Assembly (NCBI GenBank): GCA_900769285.1
Contig: CAAGGB010000085.1
Location: 1 to 5,938, forward strand
DNA: 5,938 nucleotides
Source: Victivallales bacterium
GTDB lineage: Bacteria; Verrucomicrobiota; Lentisphaeria; Oligosphaerales; Oligosphaeraceae
Direction of reading: 5' to 3'
Below are positions 1-5,922 of this stretch, piece after piece. The notes below the pieces were generated by a model. It was not told the DNA's origin. It saw nothing but the letters and a program-made list of their open reading frames with translations, and made no database searches. A program made the position numbers and the translations under genes. How positions within the stretch are numbered: position 1 is the stretch's first letter; each line of letters begins with the position of its first letter.

Positions 1-54
1 ATTGTTCCTGAGATAGCTCCATCAGGTCAAGAGTGTCCGCGTGAGTTTGAAGAG
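1..54 (+). other. Open upstream frame of the CARF nuclease, or end of an upstream gene
   Basis: The 18 codons before ATG 55 contain no stop and no ATG, GTG or TTG in that frame. They could be an N-terminal extension of the nuclease whose start lies outside the window, or 5' untranslated sequence. GAAGAG directly abuts the ATG, too close to act as a normal ribosome-binding site. No other feature is visible here. Confidence 0.4.
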
Positions 55-1143
55 ATGATCCATCTGCAGGGTACGGACACCAATCTTCCACAGTACTTCT
101 CGATCCTCCAGTTCCCCGCCAGGCGTCATTGGTTCCTTGGTTCCAAGGATACAGGCAAAGTGGAGCCTCTGCGCCAGTTGATGCCCGCAGACGTTCAGGT
201 GGAGGTCCGGGAGGTTAGGCCGTTTGATGCGGCCTCGACGCGGCAGGTGATGTCTGACATCATCAGCTCCTTGCCTCGTTCTAAGCGCATTGGCGTCCAT
301 GTGACTGGCGGAACCAAAATGATGTTCGCCGGTGCTCTGTCCGCCTGCAATGAGTATACCAATACAGAGCCATTCTATTTCGATGTAAAGAACCATAATA
401 TTACCTTCCTCAATACAAACAAGACGGTGGCTTTTGTGGGGGTCAGGGCTATTGAGGGCATTATCCGGGCCTGCGGATACAAGATTACCGAACCGGGATG
501 CTGGCAGGACAACCCAAATAGGGAGAAGCGAAGGGAACTTACAATGCGTATCGCTGAGAAGTATAGCATTTTCAGTGGGCTGTTCAAGAACAAGGACTTC
601 AGGAATTACGTGGTTAAGCCAGGCAAGGAACCTGAGCCATTCAATTTTTCTGTATCCAAGCTGATGGTGTCTTATAAGAAGGGCTATGTCACCATGTCAT
701 TGGATGGTGAGGAGTTCCAATATTCAGACAGTATGGATTTTCCGTTCTATCTTGGCGGCGGTTGGCTGGAAGAGTATGCCTATATGCTGTTTCAGCCATT
801 GTTGGAGTCTGGAGATATTGTGGACTTGAGGATTGGTGTAAAGGCTGAGTCTGCAATTCGGAATCATAGTTCTGAAATGCCCTTGATTGAACTGGATGGT
901 GTATTCACAGATGGGAAGCGCCTCTATGTCATCGAATGCAAATCAGGGGAGGTCACCCAGAATCATATTCAGAAGCTGGCCAACAATGTCATGCAATTGG
1001 GCGGACAGGCCGCTAGGGGAATCCTGGTGCATTCCTGTGACTTGATAGAAGCACATAAGGAAAGAATCCGCACCATGAGGAATCTGCGTAGCTTGTCACT
1101 AAGTCATTGTAGTCGAGACGAGCTGAGGCAATTGTTGTCTTGA
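55..1143 (+). CDS. card1: Card1/Can2-like CARF-domain nuclease (DUF1887 type)
   Basis: Predicted 362-residue effector: a CARF sensor domain fused to a PD-(D/E)xK nuclease domain. Seen: residues 1-150 have the alternating strand/helix pattern of CARF, with the ligand-loop motif TGGTK at 84-88 (context HVTGGTKMM). Residues 235-241 read GGWLEEY, typical of the nuclease half of this family. The nuclease core is ELDGVF at 279-284 (D281), then E294-C-K296, giving D...ExK with all three key residues present. Known of the family: Card1/Can2 bind cyclic tetra-adenylate made by type III CRISPR Cas10 and then cut nucleic acid (single-stranded DNA or RNA, or supercoiled DNA) with a metal ion. Inferred: intact and active. 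Start: ATG 55 places the first CARF strand right at the N-terminus, as in relatives, but the frame is open back to base 1, so a longer protein starting outside the window is possible. No good ribosome-binding site is seen. GC is lower than in the next two genes. Alternative: a CARF nuclease of another subfamily. Confidence 0.85.
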   Translation: MIHLQGTDTNLPQYFSILQFPARRHWFLGSKDTGKVEPLRQLMPADVQVEVREVRPFDAASTRQVMSDIISSLPRSKRIGVHVTGGTKMMFAGALSACNEYTNTEPFYFDVKNHNITFLNTNKTVAFVGVRAIEGIIRACGYKITEPGCWQDNPNREKRRELTMRIAEKYSIFSGLFKNKDFRNYVVKPGKEPEPFNFSVSKLMVSYKKGYVTMSLDGEEFQYSDSMDFPFYLGGGWLEEYAYMLFQPLLESGDIVDLRIGVKAESAIRNHSSEMPLIELDGVFTDGKRLYVIECKSGEVTQNHIQKLANNVMQLGGQAARGILVHSCDLIEAHKERIRTMRNLRSLSLSHCSRDELRQLLS

Positions 1144-1270
1144 ATAATGGATGGTTGGTCTGTGGTCTTTGGCTGGGCGTCCAGTGGCTCCTCGGGAGAG
1201 ACTGTCGTAAAAAAGTTCAGAGGCGGCGACAAAAAACGCGAGGTCTTGCGAATATATAGATGTGGACTGT

Positions 1271-1305
1271 CTGTGGAGGCGCCCTGTGATGGGGTGGCTC
1301 CACAG
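1271..1305 (+). promoter_or_regulatory. Strong hairpin in the leader of the coiled-coil gene
   Basis: Arms 1271-1283 (CTGTGGAGGCGCC) and 1293-1305 (GGTGGCTCCACAG) pair at 12 of 13 positions: 11 Watson-Crick pairs, one G-U and one G-G mismatch. The loop is 9 nt (1284-1292). No U-tract follows, so it is not a classic intrinsic terminator of the upstream gene. It ends 17 nt before a possible leader ORF and 49 nt before the coiled-coil start, so it may be an mRNA control element, an mRNA-stability element or an operator. The function is unproven. Confidence 0.45.
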
Positions 1306-1322
1306 CCGAATCCGCTCGCTGT

Positions 1323-1358
1323 ATGAACGTCAAGACGCTGAACGATAAGTATATATGA
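1323..1358 (+). CDS. Possible 11-codon leader ORF coupled to the next gene
   Basis: ATG 1323 opens an 11-residue frame, MNVKTLNDKYI, ending at TGA 1356-1358. The stop overlaps the start codon of the coiled-coil gene (ATG 1355-1357) as ATGA, an arrangement typical of translational coupling. There is no clear Shine-Dalgarno sequence upstream. The ORF is very short and could be chance. The peptide has no attenuator-like run of one amino acid. Confidence 0.3.
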   Translation: MNVKTLNDKYI

Positions 1359-2326
1359 ATTTTGTTTCGCTTGAGAAGGGCATGGTTAGGCTGCTGAATG
1401 TGCCGCTGGTGCGGCGATTGCTCAAGGGCATCGTCCGCGAGGCGAACGAGGAGCTCGAGGACGAATGCCGTCAGGCCAAGGAGCAACTGAAGACCACGCA
1501 GGACGAGCTGTCGGCCGCGCGAAAGACGCTGGCGACTTCCGAGAAGGATGTTCGGCGGCTGGAGTCTGAGCGGCAGACGCTGCAGGAGCGCGCCGATGAG
1601 CAGACCGCGGAGATTCGTCGTCTCCAGGACGCACACGCCGCCGAGCTGCGTGAGCTGAAGGCACGGCACGAGCAGTCGGAACGGCAAGCGAAGGACGCAC
1701 ACGACGCCGAGCTGCGGGAGCTGAAAGCTCGGTACGAGAAGGAGTTGCGAACGGTGCGGGAAAGGCTGCAGGCGGACCTGACGAAAAGTCAGCAGGCCTG
1801 TAAGGCGGCGCAGAGCGCAGCGGAGACGGCAACCGGTGAGCTGGCGCAGGTGCGCGAGGCACAGGAGAGGTGTCAGCAGGCCCTGACGGTGGCGGAGCGG
1901 GAGCTGGCGTCCTTCAGAGAGATAAGAGAGCGGTTCCTGCGCTTGCCGGAGGGGGTTCGCGAGGGGCTGTCGCCGCTGTTTCCGCAGACGGGTGCGCTGG
2001 AGCTGCTCTGCGCCGGCGTGCAGCAGCGGACGGTGGAGCGGCTGGGCGAGTGGTGCCGTTCGGAGTTCAAGTCGGGTCGTTGCCTGGAGCAGGCAACGGC
2101 GCTGAGTGAGCTGTTCACGCGGCTGTTCGGGCTGGCGTATCCGTCGGTGGCGGGACGGGCGACACGCACGCTGCTGCAACCGGCCGTCGGGGAGGAGTTC
2201 GACAGCCAGTTCCACGACAAGACGGGGATGCGTCAGGTGCGCGGGCGCATCGGGCGCGTGCTGTTCCCCGGTGTGCGAGGCGCGGACGGCAGCGTCGTCA
2301 GCAAGGCCATCGTGGAACTTGGCTGA
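1355..2326 (+). CDS. Coiled-coil protein with GrpE-like C-terminal domain
   Basis: A 323-residue protein, probably partner or nucleotide-exchange factor for the Hsp70-like ATPase encoded next. Seen, in order: residues 10-30 form a basic amphipathic stretch (LLNVPLVRRLLKGIV) that could dock on membrane or protein. Residues about 29-187 are a long Glu/Lys/Arg/Gln/Ala-rich coiled coil, with a near-duplicate 22-residue unit at 92-129. Residues about 188-272 are a helical region. Residues 276-322 resemble the GrpE beta domain: PAVGEEFDSQFH, then a GRIGRVLFPGVRG segment, then a KAIVEL ending. Known: GrpE proteins dimerise through long helices and use the C-terminal beta domain to open the Hsp70 nucleotide-binding cleft. 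Inferred: the same role here. The coiled coil is far longer than that of housekeeping GrpE (usually about 200 residues in total), so this is a specialised relative. The first ATG after in-frame TAA 1346-1348 is chosen as start; no Shine-Dalgarno sequence is seen. The gene is GC-rich and lies 178 bp before the ATPase gene. Alternative: a structural coiled-coil adaptor without exchange activity. Confidence 0.72.
   Translation: MNFVSLEKGMVRLLNVPLVRRLLKGIVREANEELEDECRQAKEQLKTTQDELSAARKTLATSEKDVRRLESERQTLQERADEQTAEIRRLQDAHAAELRELKARHEQSERQAKDAHDAELRELKARYEKELRTVRERLQADLTKSQQACKAAQSAAETATGELAQVREAQERCQQALTVAERELASFREIRERFLRLPEGVREGLSPLFPQTGALELLCAGVQQRTVERLGEWCRSEFKSGRCLEQATALSELFTRLFGLAYPSVAGRATRTLLQPAVGEEFDSQFHDKTGMRQVRGRIGRVLFPGVRGADGSVVSKAIVELG
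1628..1741 (+). repeat. Internal 66-bp (22-residue) duplication in the coiled coil
   Basis: Two successive units start at 1628 and 1694 (period 66 bp). The proteins read DAHAAELRELKARHEQ and DAHDAELRELKARYEK, 13 of 16 identical. Twenty-two residues equal two 11-residue (hendecad) periods rather than whole heptads, so the duplication can extend the coil with little change of phase. Synonymous differences between the copies show that it is not very recent. Confidence 0.75.
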
Positions 2327-2419
2327 GAGTCCACAAAAGGCACAAAAGACTCAAAGCGAGTCCACAAAAGGCACAGAAGTCTCAAAACGAGTCCACAAAA
2401 GGCACAGAAGACTCAAAAC
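2327..2419 (+). repeat. Three 31-bp tandem repeats between the two chaperone-type genes
   Basis: Units 2327-2357, 2358-2388 and 2389-2419 each start GAGTCCACAAAAGGCACA and are nearly identical. The first unit begins immediately after the stop of the coiled-coil gene. Each has a weak 9-bp sub-period (CCACAAAAG, GCACAAAAG, then ACTCAAA-). Units 1 and 3 carry 5-bp inverted arms, GAGTC at unit positions 1-5 and GACTC at 22-26; unit 2 has one mismatch (GTCTC). A degenerate partial copy lies at 2468-2484 (14 of the first 17 bases). A 31-bp period breaks reading frame, which argues that the stretch is not coding. It may be a lineage-specific intergenic repeat or a protein or RNA regulatory site. Confidence 0.85.
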
Positions 2420-2504
2420 ATCAGTGGATGGGCTGTTTCCTCGCAGAGCTGCGGCCTGCTGGGAAACGAGTCCGCAAACGACACCAGACAATCTGATTGT
2501 GAGC
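2420..2504 (+). other. Remainder of the intergenic spacer before the Hsp70-like gene
   Basis: This 85-bp stretch holds the degenerate repeat copy at 2468-2484 and no recognisable promoter, terminator or Shine-Dalgarno sequence. The Hsp70-like reading frame is open through it, back into the coiled-coil gene. GTG 2424 and GTG 2499 are the only earlier plausible in-frame starts between that gene and ATG 2505. Confidence 0.5.
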
Positions 2505-5500
2505 ATGACTGACGAACAAGGCGAAGTGAGAAAGGAAAGCGAGTCGCTGCCGTTGCTGGCGGGTGCGGAGAAGGATCTCTTTGACACGACCGCCGCGACG
2601 GTGCTGGTGAAGAAGGTGCGGTGCCCCATCGACGGAAAGCTGCGCGAGGCCATCGGCCAGGGGGCGTCGGAGCACTTCACGGCTGACATGGCCCGTCGCT
2701 GCGACCAGATTCAGGAGGTGCTGCGCGTCATCCAGTTGTATATCGACCAGAAGGAAGGCTGGTTCCCCATGAAGGATGACACCTGGTACAGCTCTCAGGT
2801 AGATGCAGTCGTGCCGAAGAACCGTAGGGGAGCATATACTCAATGGCCATCACAGAGTGATATTTCTGCTCCATTTGGAGAAGAAAATAAATATGTGGGA
2901 ACACCGCCAACATATTTTGAATTAGATAAGCTTCTTTCAGGAGGGCCACAATTTGGAAGAAAGGGAAATTATGCTTGGATATGCTGGGGTGATTATAGAT
3001 ATAGTGGTCACGATTTTGGTCGTAAATTTAATCTTTTTCCTGATATAGAAACATCGAACATAAATTTTGCAAATATTTTATTTTCTGAGTGTATGTCAAG
3101 GAAAGCGCATGGTGACTACTGCTGTGGTAATGCGTATAGTTATGGAGGTAGTAGTTACGGCACTGGATATTGTTCCCCATCCTTCACAGCCTACTATGTG
3201 CCTGTATTCCGTTTCCATCGCCAGGTTCTGACAACACCCCTGACCGCCTTGCAGGTGCTGGCAGTGTGGTGTCTGTTTGACCTGGAGCCGGACATCTACG
3301 ACTATGTGGCTATCGAGGAGCGGAAGAAGCAGCCGGTGCCGCCGACGGCCGAGGAGGAGGCGGCTGCCGTAGAGGAACAGAAAGCGATCTGGCAGGAGGC
3401 GTTCGCGGAGATCAAGGAGTGGTTCGCGGCGCAGCCGGAGCTGTTTGACCCGCAGTGCGAGACGCTGCTGAATCCGGAGCGGTGCCAGGAGGCGTTCCGG
3501 GCGGGCAAGTCCGTGCTGGGGCTGTCGTATGACGGGCTGATCGAAAAGGAGCTTGACAGGCAGTCGGACATCTCGCTGGAGGAGATTCGTGAGCACGCGC
3601 AGGAGCGTCTGCTGAAGGGCGACGAATGGCGCGCCAATCTGCGTCCGCCCTATGGCGAGACGATGCTGACGACGGCCGACAACGGCCACTGGGATCTGTG
3701 GGCGGAGAACGCCATCATGCCGAACTGCAAGGCCCTCACCATCCCCTGTCGGTTCTATGCGCGCAATCCGAAGAGCGACATCCGCTATGGCGCCGTGGTC
3801 GGCATCGACTTCGGGACGAAGAGCACGGTGGTGGTGCGTCTGCGCGACGGCGAGGACGTGGCGCCGATGCGCATCGGCCTGGGCGATCTGCGCGAGCTGC
3901 CCAAGAGCAGCCGCGACTACGAGAACCCGACCATCATGCAGTTCAGGGACTGGCGCAGCTTCCAGGCGGCCTATGAGCAGCGCGAGGGACGGCCGGAGAC
4001 GCGCTGGGATGACCTGACGGTGAGCCATACGGCGTTTGACGAGCGGAAGGGCTGCGAGGACGGCCCGGCGTTCAACACGTTCTTCGCCGAGCTGAAGCAG
4101 TGGGCCGGCAAGGGCGGCGGCGAGAAGCCGTCGGGCGGACGTTCGCTGGAGCGGAACCTGCCGGGCGAGCGTCATCTGGATGATGTGGTGAGCCTCGAGC
4201 TGCGGAACGAGGGCGCGCTGGGGCTCGGCGGCGGTGGCCTGACCGTCAAGCCCTTCCTGAGCATCGACGAGGGCGACGCCAATCCGCTGGAGATCTACGC
4301 CTACCATCTCGGGCTGCAAATCAACAACATGATGCAGGGCATCTACCTGCGCTACGAGCTGTCGTATCCCGTGACGTACCGCAAGGAGAACCTGGAGAAG
4401 CTGCGCGCGAGCTTCGAGCGCGGCATCCGCAAGTCGCTGCCGCAGTCGCTGCTGAACGACGACGAGGTGATGGCCGACTTCTACGTGCGGTTTGGCGCGA
4501 GCGAGCCGGCGGCGTATGCGCTGTGCGCACTGCAGGAGTACGGCTTCTGCCCCGAGGAGGACGAGATGGTGCACTTCGGGGTGTTTGACTTCGGCGGGGG
4601 CACGACGGACTTTGACTTCGGGGTGTTCCAGGGCGCGTCGGAGGCGTCGGGCAAGGACTATGTGCTGACGCATTTCAAGGCGGACGGCGACCAGTATCTG
4701 GGGGGCGAGAACATTTTGCAGCTGATGGCGTTCCAGGTGTTCCGGGCGAACGCGGAGGCGCTGCTGAAGGCGCGCATCCAGTTCTGCCATCCGTATGAGG
4801 AGGAGGACACCGACTTCGACGGGGCGGAGGCGCTGCTGAACGACACGTCGGCGGAGGCGCATCTGAATATGCAGCGGCTGATGGAGCGGCTGCGCGTGAT
4901 CTGGGAGGGCGGCGAGGTCGATGAGGTCATCCAGGACGGCATGCTCTCGCTCAACCTGCGCAAGACGGATGGCACACAGGTGTGCGACCAGCAACTGAAG
5001 GTCGATGTCGAGGCGCTGAAGGGGCTGATACGCCGGCGCATCGGGCGCGCGGTCGACAACTTCTTCGAGCGGATACGGCAGAGCTTTGCGGCGCCGAACA
5101 TCAGCTCGGCGGTGGAGGTCATCCATATACTGCCGGCGGGGAATTCGTGCAAGTCGCCGGTGGTGACGGAGCTGTTCCGAGAGCGGATGGAGTCGTTTGA
5201 CTGCGGTGGGAACGAGCTGCTGCGCGGAGTACGGTTCGAGCTGCTGCCGTTGCTGGGCACGGAGGAGGGCGACGCCTGGATCGCCGAGCACAACGAGCTG
5301 GCCGACGAGTCGTATCTGTCGGAGGCGAACCGGGCGCGGCGTCCGTCGGGGAAGACGGGGGTGGCGTTTGGGCTAGTGATGGGGCGCGACGGCGGCGAGG
5401 TGCAGGTGATTGACGGCAACCGCGACGAGTCGGGCGAGATTGGCTTCCTGTATCATGTGGGGCATCGACGGAAGGGACTGTTCCGTCCGGTGCTGTCGGA

Positions 5501-5768
5501 CCAGACGGAGGCGAAGGCCTGGCAGCCGGTGAAGACGGTCGGCGTCGACAGCCGCGTCGAGCTGCTGGTGACGCAGCGTTCGGAGGCGGTCACGGGCAAG
5601 ATGCCGGCGAAGTATGCGACATGCCTGCCGCTGCCGGTGTCCCAGCCGTCCCAGCGCGACATGACGCTGTTCGTGCGCATCGTCGGCCCGGACGCGATCG
5701 ACTATGCCATCGCCCTGGACGAGGCGTCGATTGACGAGGCCCAGGCCAAGCGCCTGACGCTGGGGTGA
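2505..5768 (+). CDS. Large Hsp70-like ATPase with unrecognised, mosaic N-terminal module
   Basis: A 1087-residue protein; DnaK itself is about 640. Hsp70/actin-fold signatures seen: phosphate-1 GIDFGTKST at 433-441; LKQWAGK at 530-536, at the place of the catalytic Lys of Hsp70 (here K531); YELSYPVTY at 617-625; connecting motif SEPAA at 666-670; phosphate-2 FDFGGGTTD at 694-702; a following LGGEN segment; adenosine motif ILPAGNSCKSP at 875-885; then TGVAFGLV, matching the end of the ATPase domain. The last 130 or so residues contain beta-rich sequence that could be a substrate-binding domain. A Gly-rich insertion lies at about 535-585. Residues 1-430 match no family I recognise. They include a helical start, an AT-rich-encoded aromatic/Gly segment (about 104-229) and a charged linker around 272-295. 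Known: Hsp70 ATPases cycle with GrpE-type exchange factors; the gene before this one encodes a GrpE-like protein. Inferred: an ATP-driven recognition or remodelling machine, with the N-terminal module choosing the target. ATG 2505 is chosen because the upstream frame is repeat or overlaps the previous gene; GTG 2499 is an alternative. Confidence 0.85.
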   Translation: MTDEQGEVRKESESLPLLAGAEKDLFDTTAATVLVKKVRCPIDGKLREAIGQGASEHFTADMARRCDQIQEVLRVIQLYIDQKEGWFPMKDDTWYSSQVDAVVPKNRRGAYTQWPSQSDISAPFGEENKYVGTPPTYFELDKLLSGGPQFGRKGNYAWICWGDYRYSGHDFGRKFNLFPDIETSNINFANILFSECMSRKAHGDYCCGNAYSYGGSSYGTGYCSPSFTAYYVPVFRFHRQVLTTPLTALQVLAVWCLFDLEPDIYDYVAIEERKKQPVPPTAEEEAAAVEEQKAIWQEAFAEIKEWFAAQPELFDPQCETLLNPERCQEAFRAGKSVLGLSYDGLIEKELDRQSDISLEEIREHAQERLLKGDEWRANLRPPYGETMLTTADNGHWDLWAENAIMPNCKALTIPCRFYARNPKSDIRYGAVVGIDFGTKSTVVVRLRDGEDVAPMRIGLGDLRELPKSSRDYENPTIMQFRDWRSFQAAYEQREGRPETRWDDLTVSHTAFDERKGCEDGPAFNTFFAELKQWAGKGGGEKPSGGRSLERNLPGERHLDDVVSLELRNEGALGLGGGGLTVKPFLSIDEGDANPLEIYAYHLGLQINNMMQGIYLRYELSYPVTYRKENLEKLRASFERGIRKSLPQSLLNDDEVMADFYVRFGASEPAAYALCALQEYGFCPEEDEMVHFGVFDFGGGTTDFDFGVFQGASEASGKDYVLTHFKADGDQYLGGENILQLMAFQVFRANAEALLKARIQFCHPYEEEDTDFDGAEALLNDTSAEAHLNMQRLMERLRVIWEGGEVDEVIQDGMLSLNLRKTDGTQVCDQQLKVDVEALKGLIRRRIGRAVDNFFERIRQSFAAPNISSAVEVIHILPAGNSCKSPVVTELFRERMESFDCGGNELLRGVRFELLPLLGTEEGDAWIAEHNELADESYLSEANRARRPSGKTGVAFGLVMGRDGGEVQVIDGNRDESGEIGFLYHVGHRRKGLFRPVLSDQTEAKAWQPVKTVGVDSRVELLVTQRSEAVTGKMPAKYATCLPLPVSQPSQRDMTLFVRIVGPDAIDYAIALDEASIDEAQAKRLTLG
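2826..3190 (+). other. AT-rich mosaic segment inside the Hsp70-like gene
   Basis: By hand count, 2881-3180 has 109 G/C in 300 (36%), against 75% in a sampled line of the same gene (3841-3900). Codon choice switches to AAA, AAT, TTT, ATA, TTA and AGA, then returns to GC-rich codons by about 3240. The frame is intact throughout. It encodes about residues 108-229, rich in Tyr, Phe, Trp, Gly, Asn and Ser, for example an aromatic/Gly cluster at 154-173. This looks like an in-frame swapped-in cassette within an otherwise uniform gene. Confidence 0.85.
3108..3185 (+). other. Pyrimidine-ending codon run, possible hypervariable patch
   Basis: Of 26 consecutive codons (residues 202-227), 22 end in C or T, and the residues are mainly Tyr, Gly, Ser, Cys, Asp and Asn (core YSYGGSSYGTGY). 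It is followed by AYYVPVFRF at 229-237. NNY runs with this amino-acid set are what adenine mutagenesis of AAY template codons produces in diversity-generating retroelement targets. No template repeat or reverse transcriptase is present in the window, and AT-rich codon bias alone raises NNY use, so this remains a hint. Confidence 0.35.
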
Positions 5769-5863
5769 GACTAAAGCAAGAATTAAATGTATACTAATGA
5801 AATTATATAACTTTATGTTAGAGAATTACATAAGATTGATATTTAATTATATGCTATTGTAAT

Positions 5864-5891
5864 TTGAGTTCGTATTATGATATTATATGAT
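5864..5891 (+). promoter_or_regulatory. Possible sigma70-type promoter for a downstream gene
   Basis: TTGAGT (5864-5869, 4 of 6 to the -35 consensus) and TATGAT (5886-5891, 5 of 6 to the -10 consensus) are separated by 16 bp. The site faces the possible start at 5923. Such matches arise easily in AT-rich DNA, so support is modest. Confidence 0.3.
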
Positions 5892-5922
5892 TGCTTTTGA
5901 CTCTTTGATGATAAAATAAAAA

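Noticed and set aside
1182..1204. Terminator after the CARF nuclease gene
   Set aside because: CAGT/ACTG and CTCC/GGAG arms form only a small interrupted stem, and what follows is A-rich rather than T-rich on the + strand.
1230..1258. Promoter with TATATA at 1253-1258
   Set aside because: There is no -35-like hexamer at the right spacing. A promoter probably exists in this spacer but cannot be placed.
1382..1384. Later start (ATG 1382) for the coiled-coil gene
   Set aside because: The purine-rich AGAAGGG is only one base from this ATG, too close for a ribosome-binding site. ATG 1355 keeps the whole N-terminal helix and the ATGA overlap.
1217..2215. 332-codon open frame on the minus strand
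   Set aside because: It is opposite the coiled-coil gene. Low-complexity Leu/Arg/Gln sequence without domain features indicates a shadow.
2327..2419. CRISPR array
   Set aside because: The 31-bp units are directly adjacent with no unique spacers between them, so this is a plain tandem repeat.
2106..2504. Extension of the Hsp70-like frame upstream of ATG 2505
   Set aside because: Its first part overlaps the coiled-coil gene in another frame and the rest translates the 31-bp repeats. An ATG at 2505 follows directly, so the long open frame is taken as chance in GC-rich DNA.
3096..5291. 731-codon open frame on the minus strand
   Set aside because: It lies opposite the Hsp70-like gene, whose ATPase motifs are unmistakable. 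The Leu/Arg/Gln/His-rich translation is the usual antisense shadow of GC-rich coding DNA.
5813..5833. Inverted repeat as terminator of the Hsp70-like gene
   Set aside because: A six-pair AT-rich stem with a 9-nt loop and no T-tract is too weak to call.
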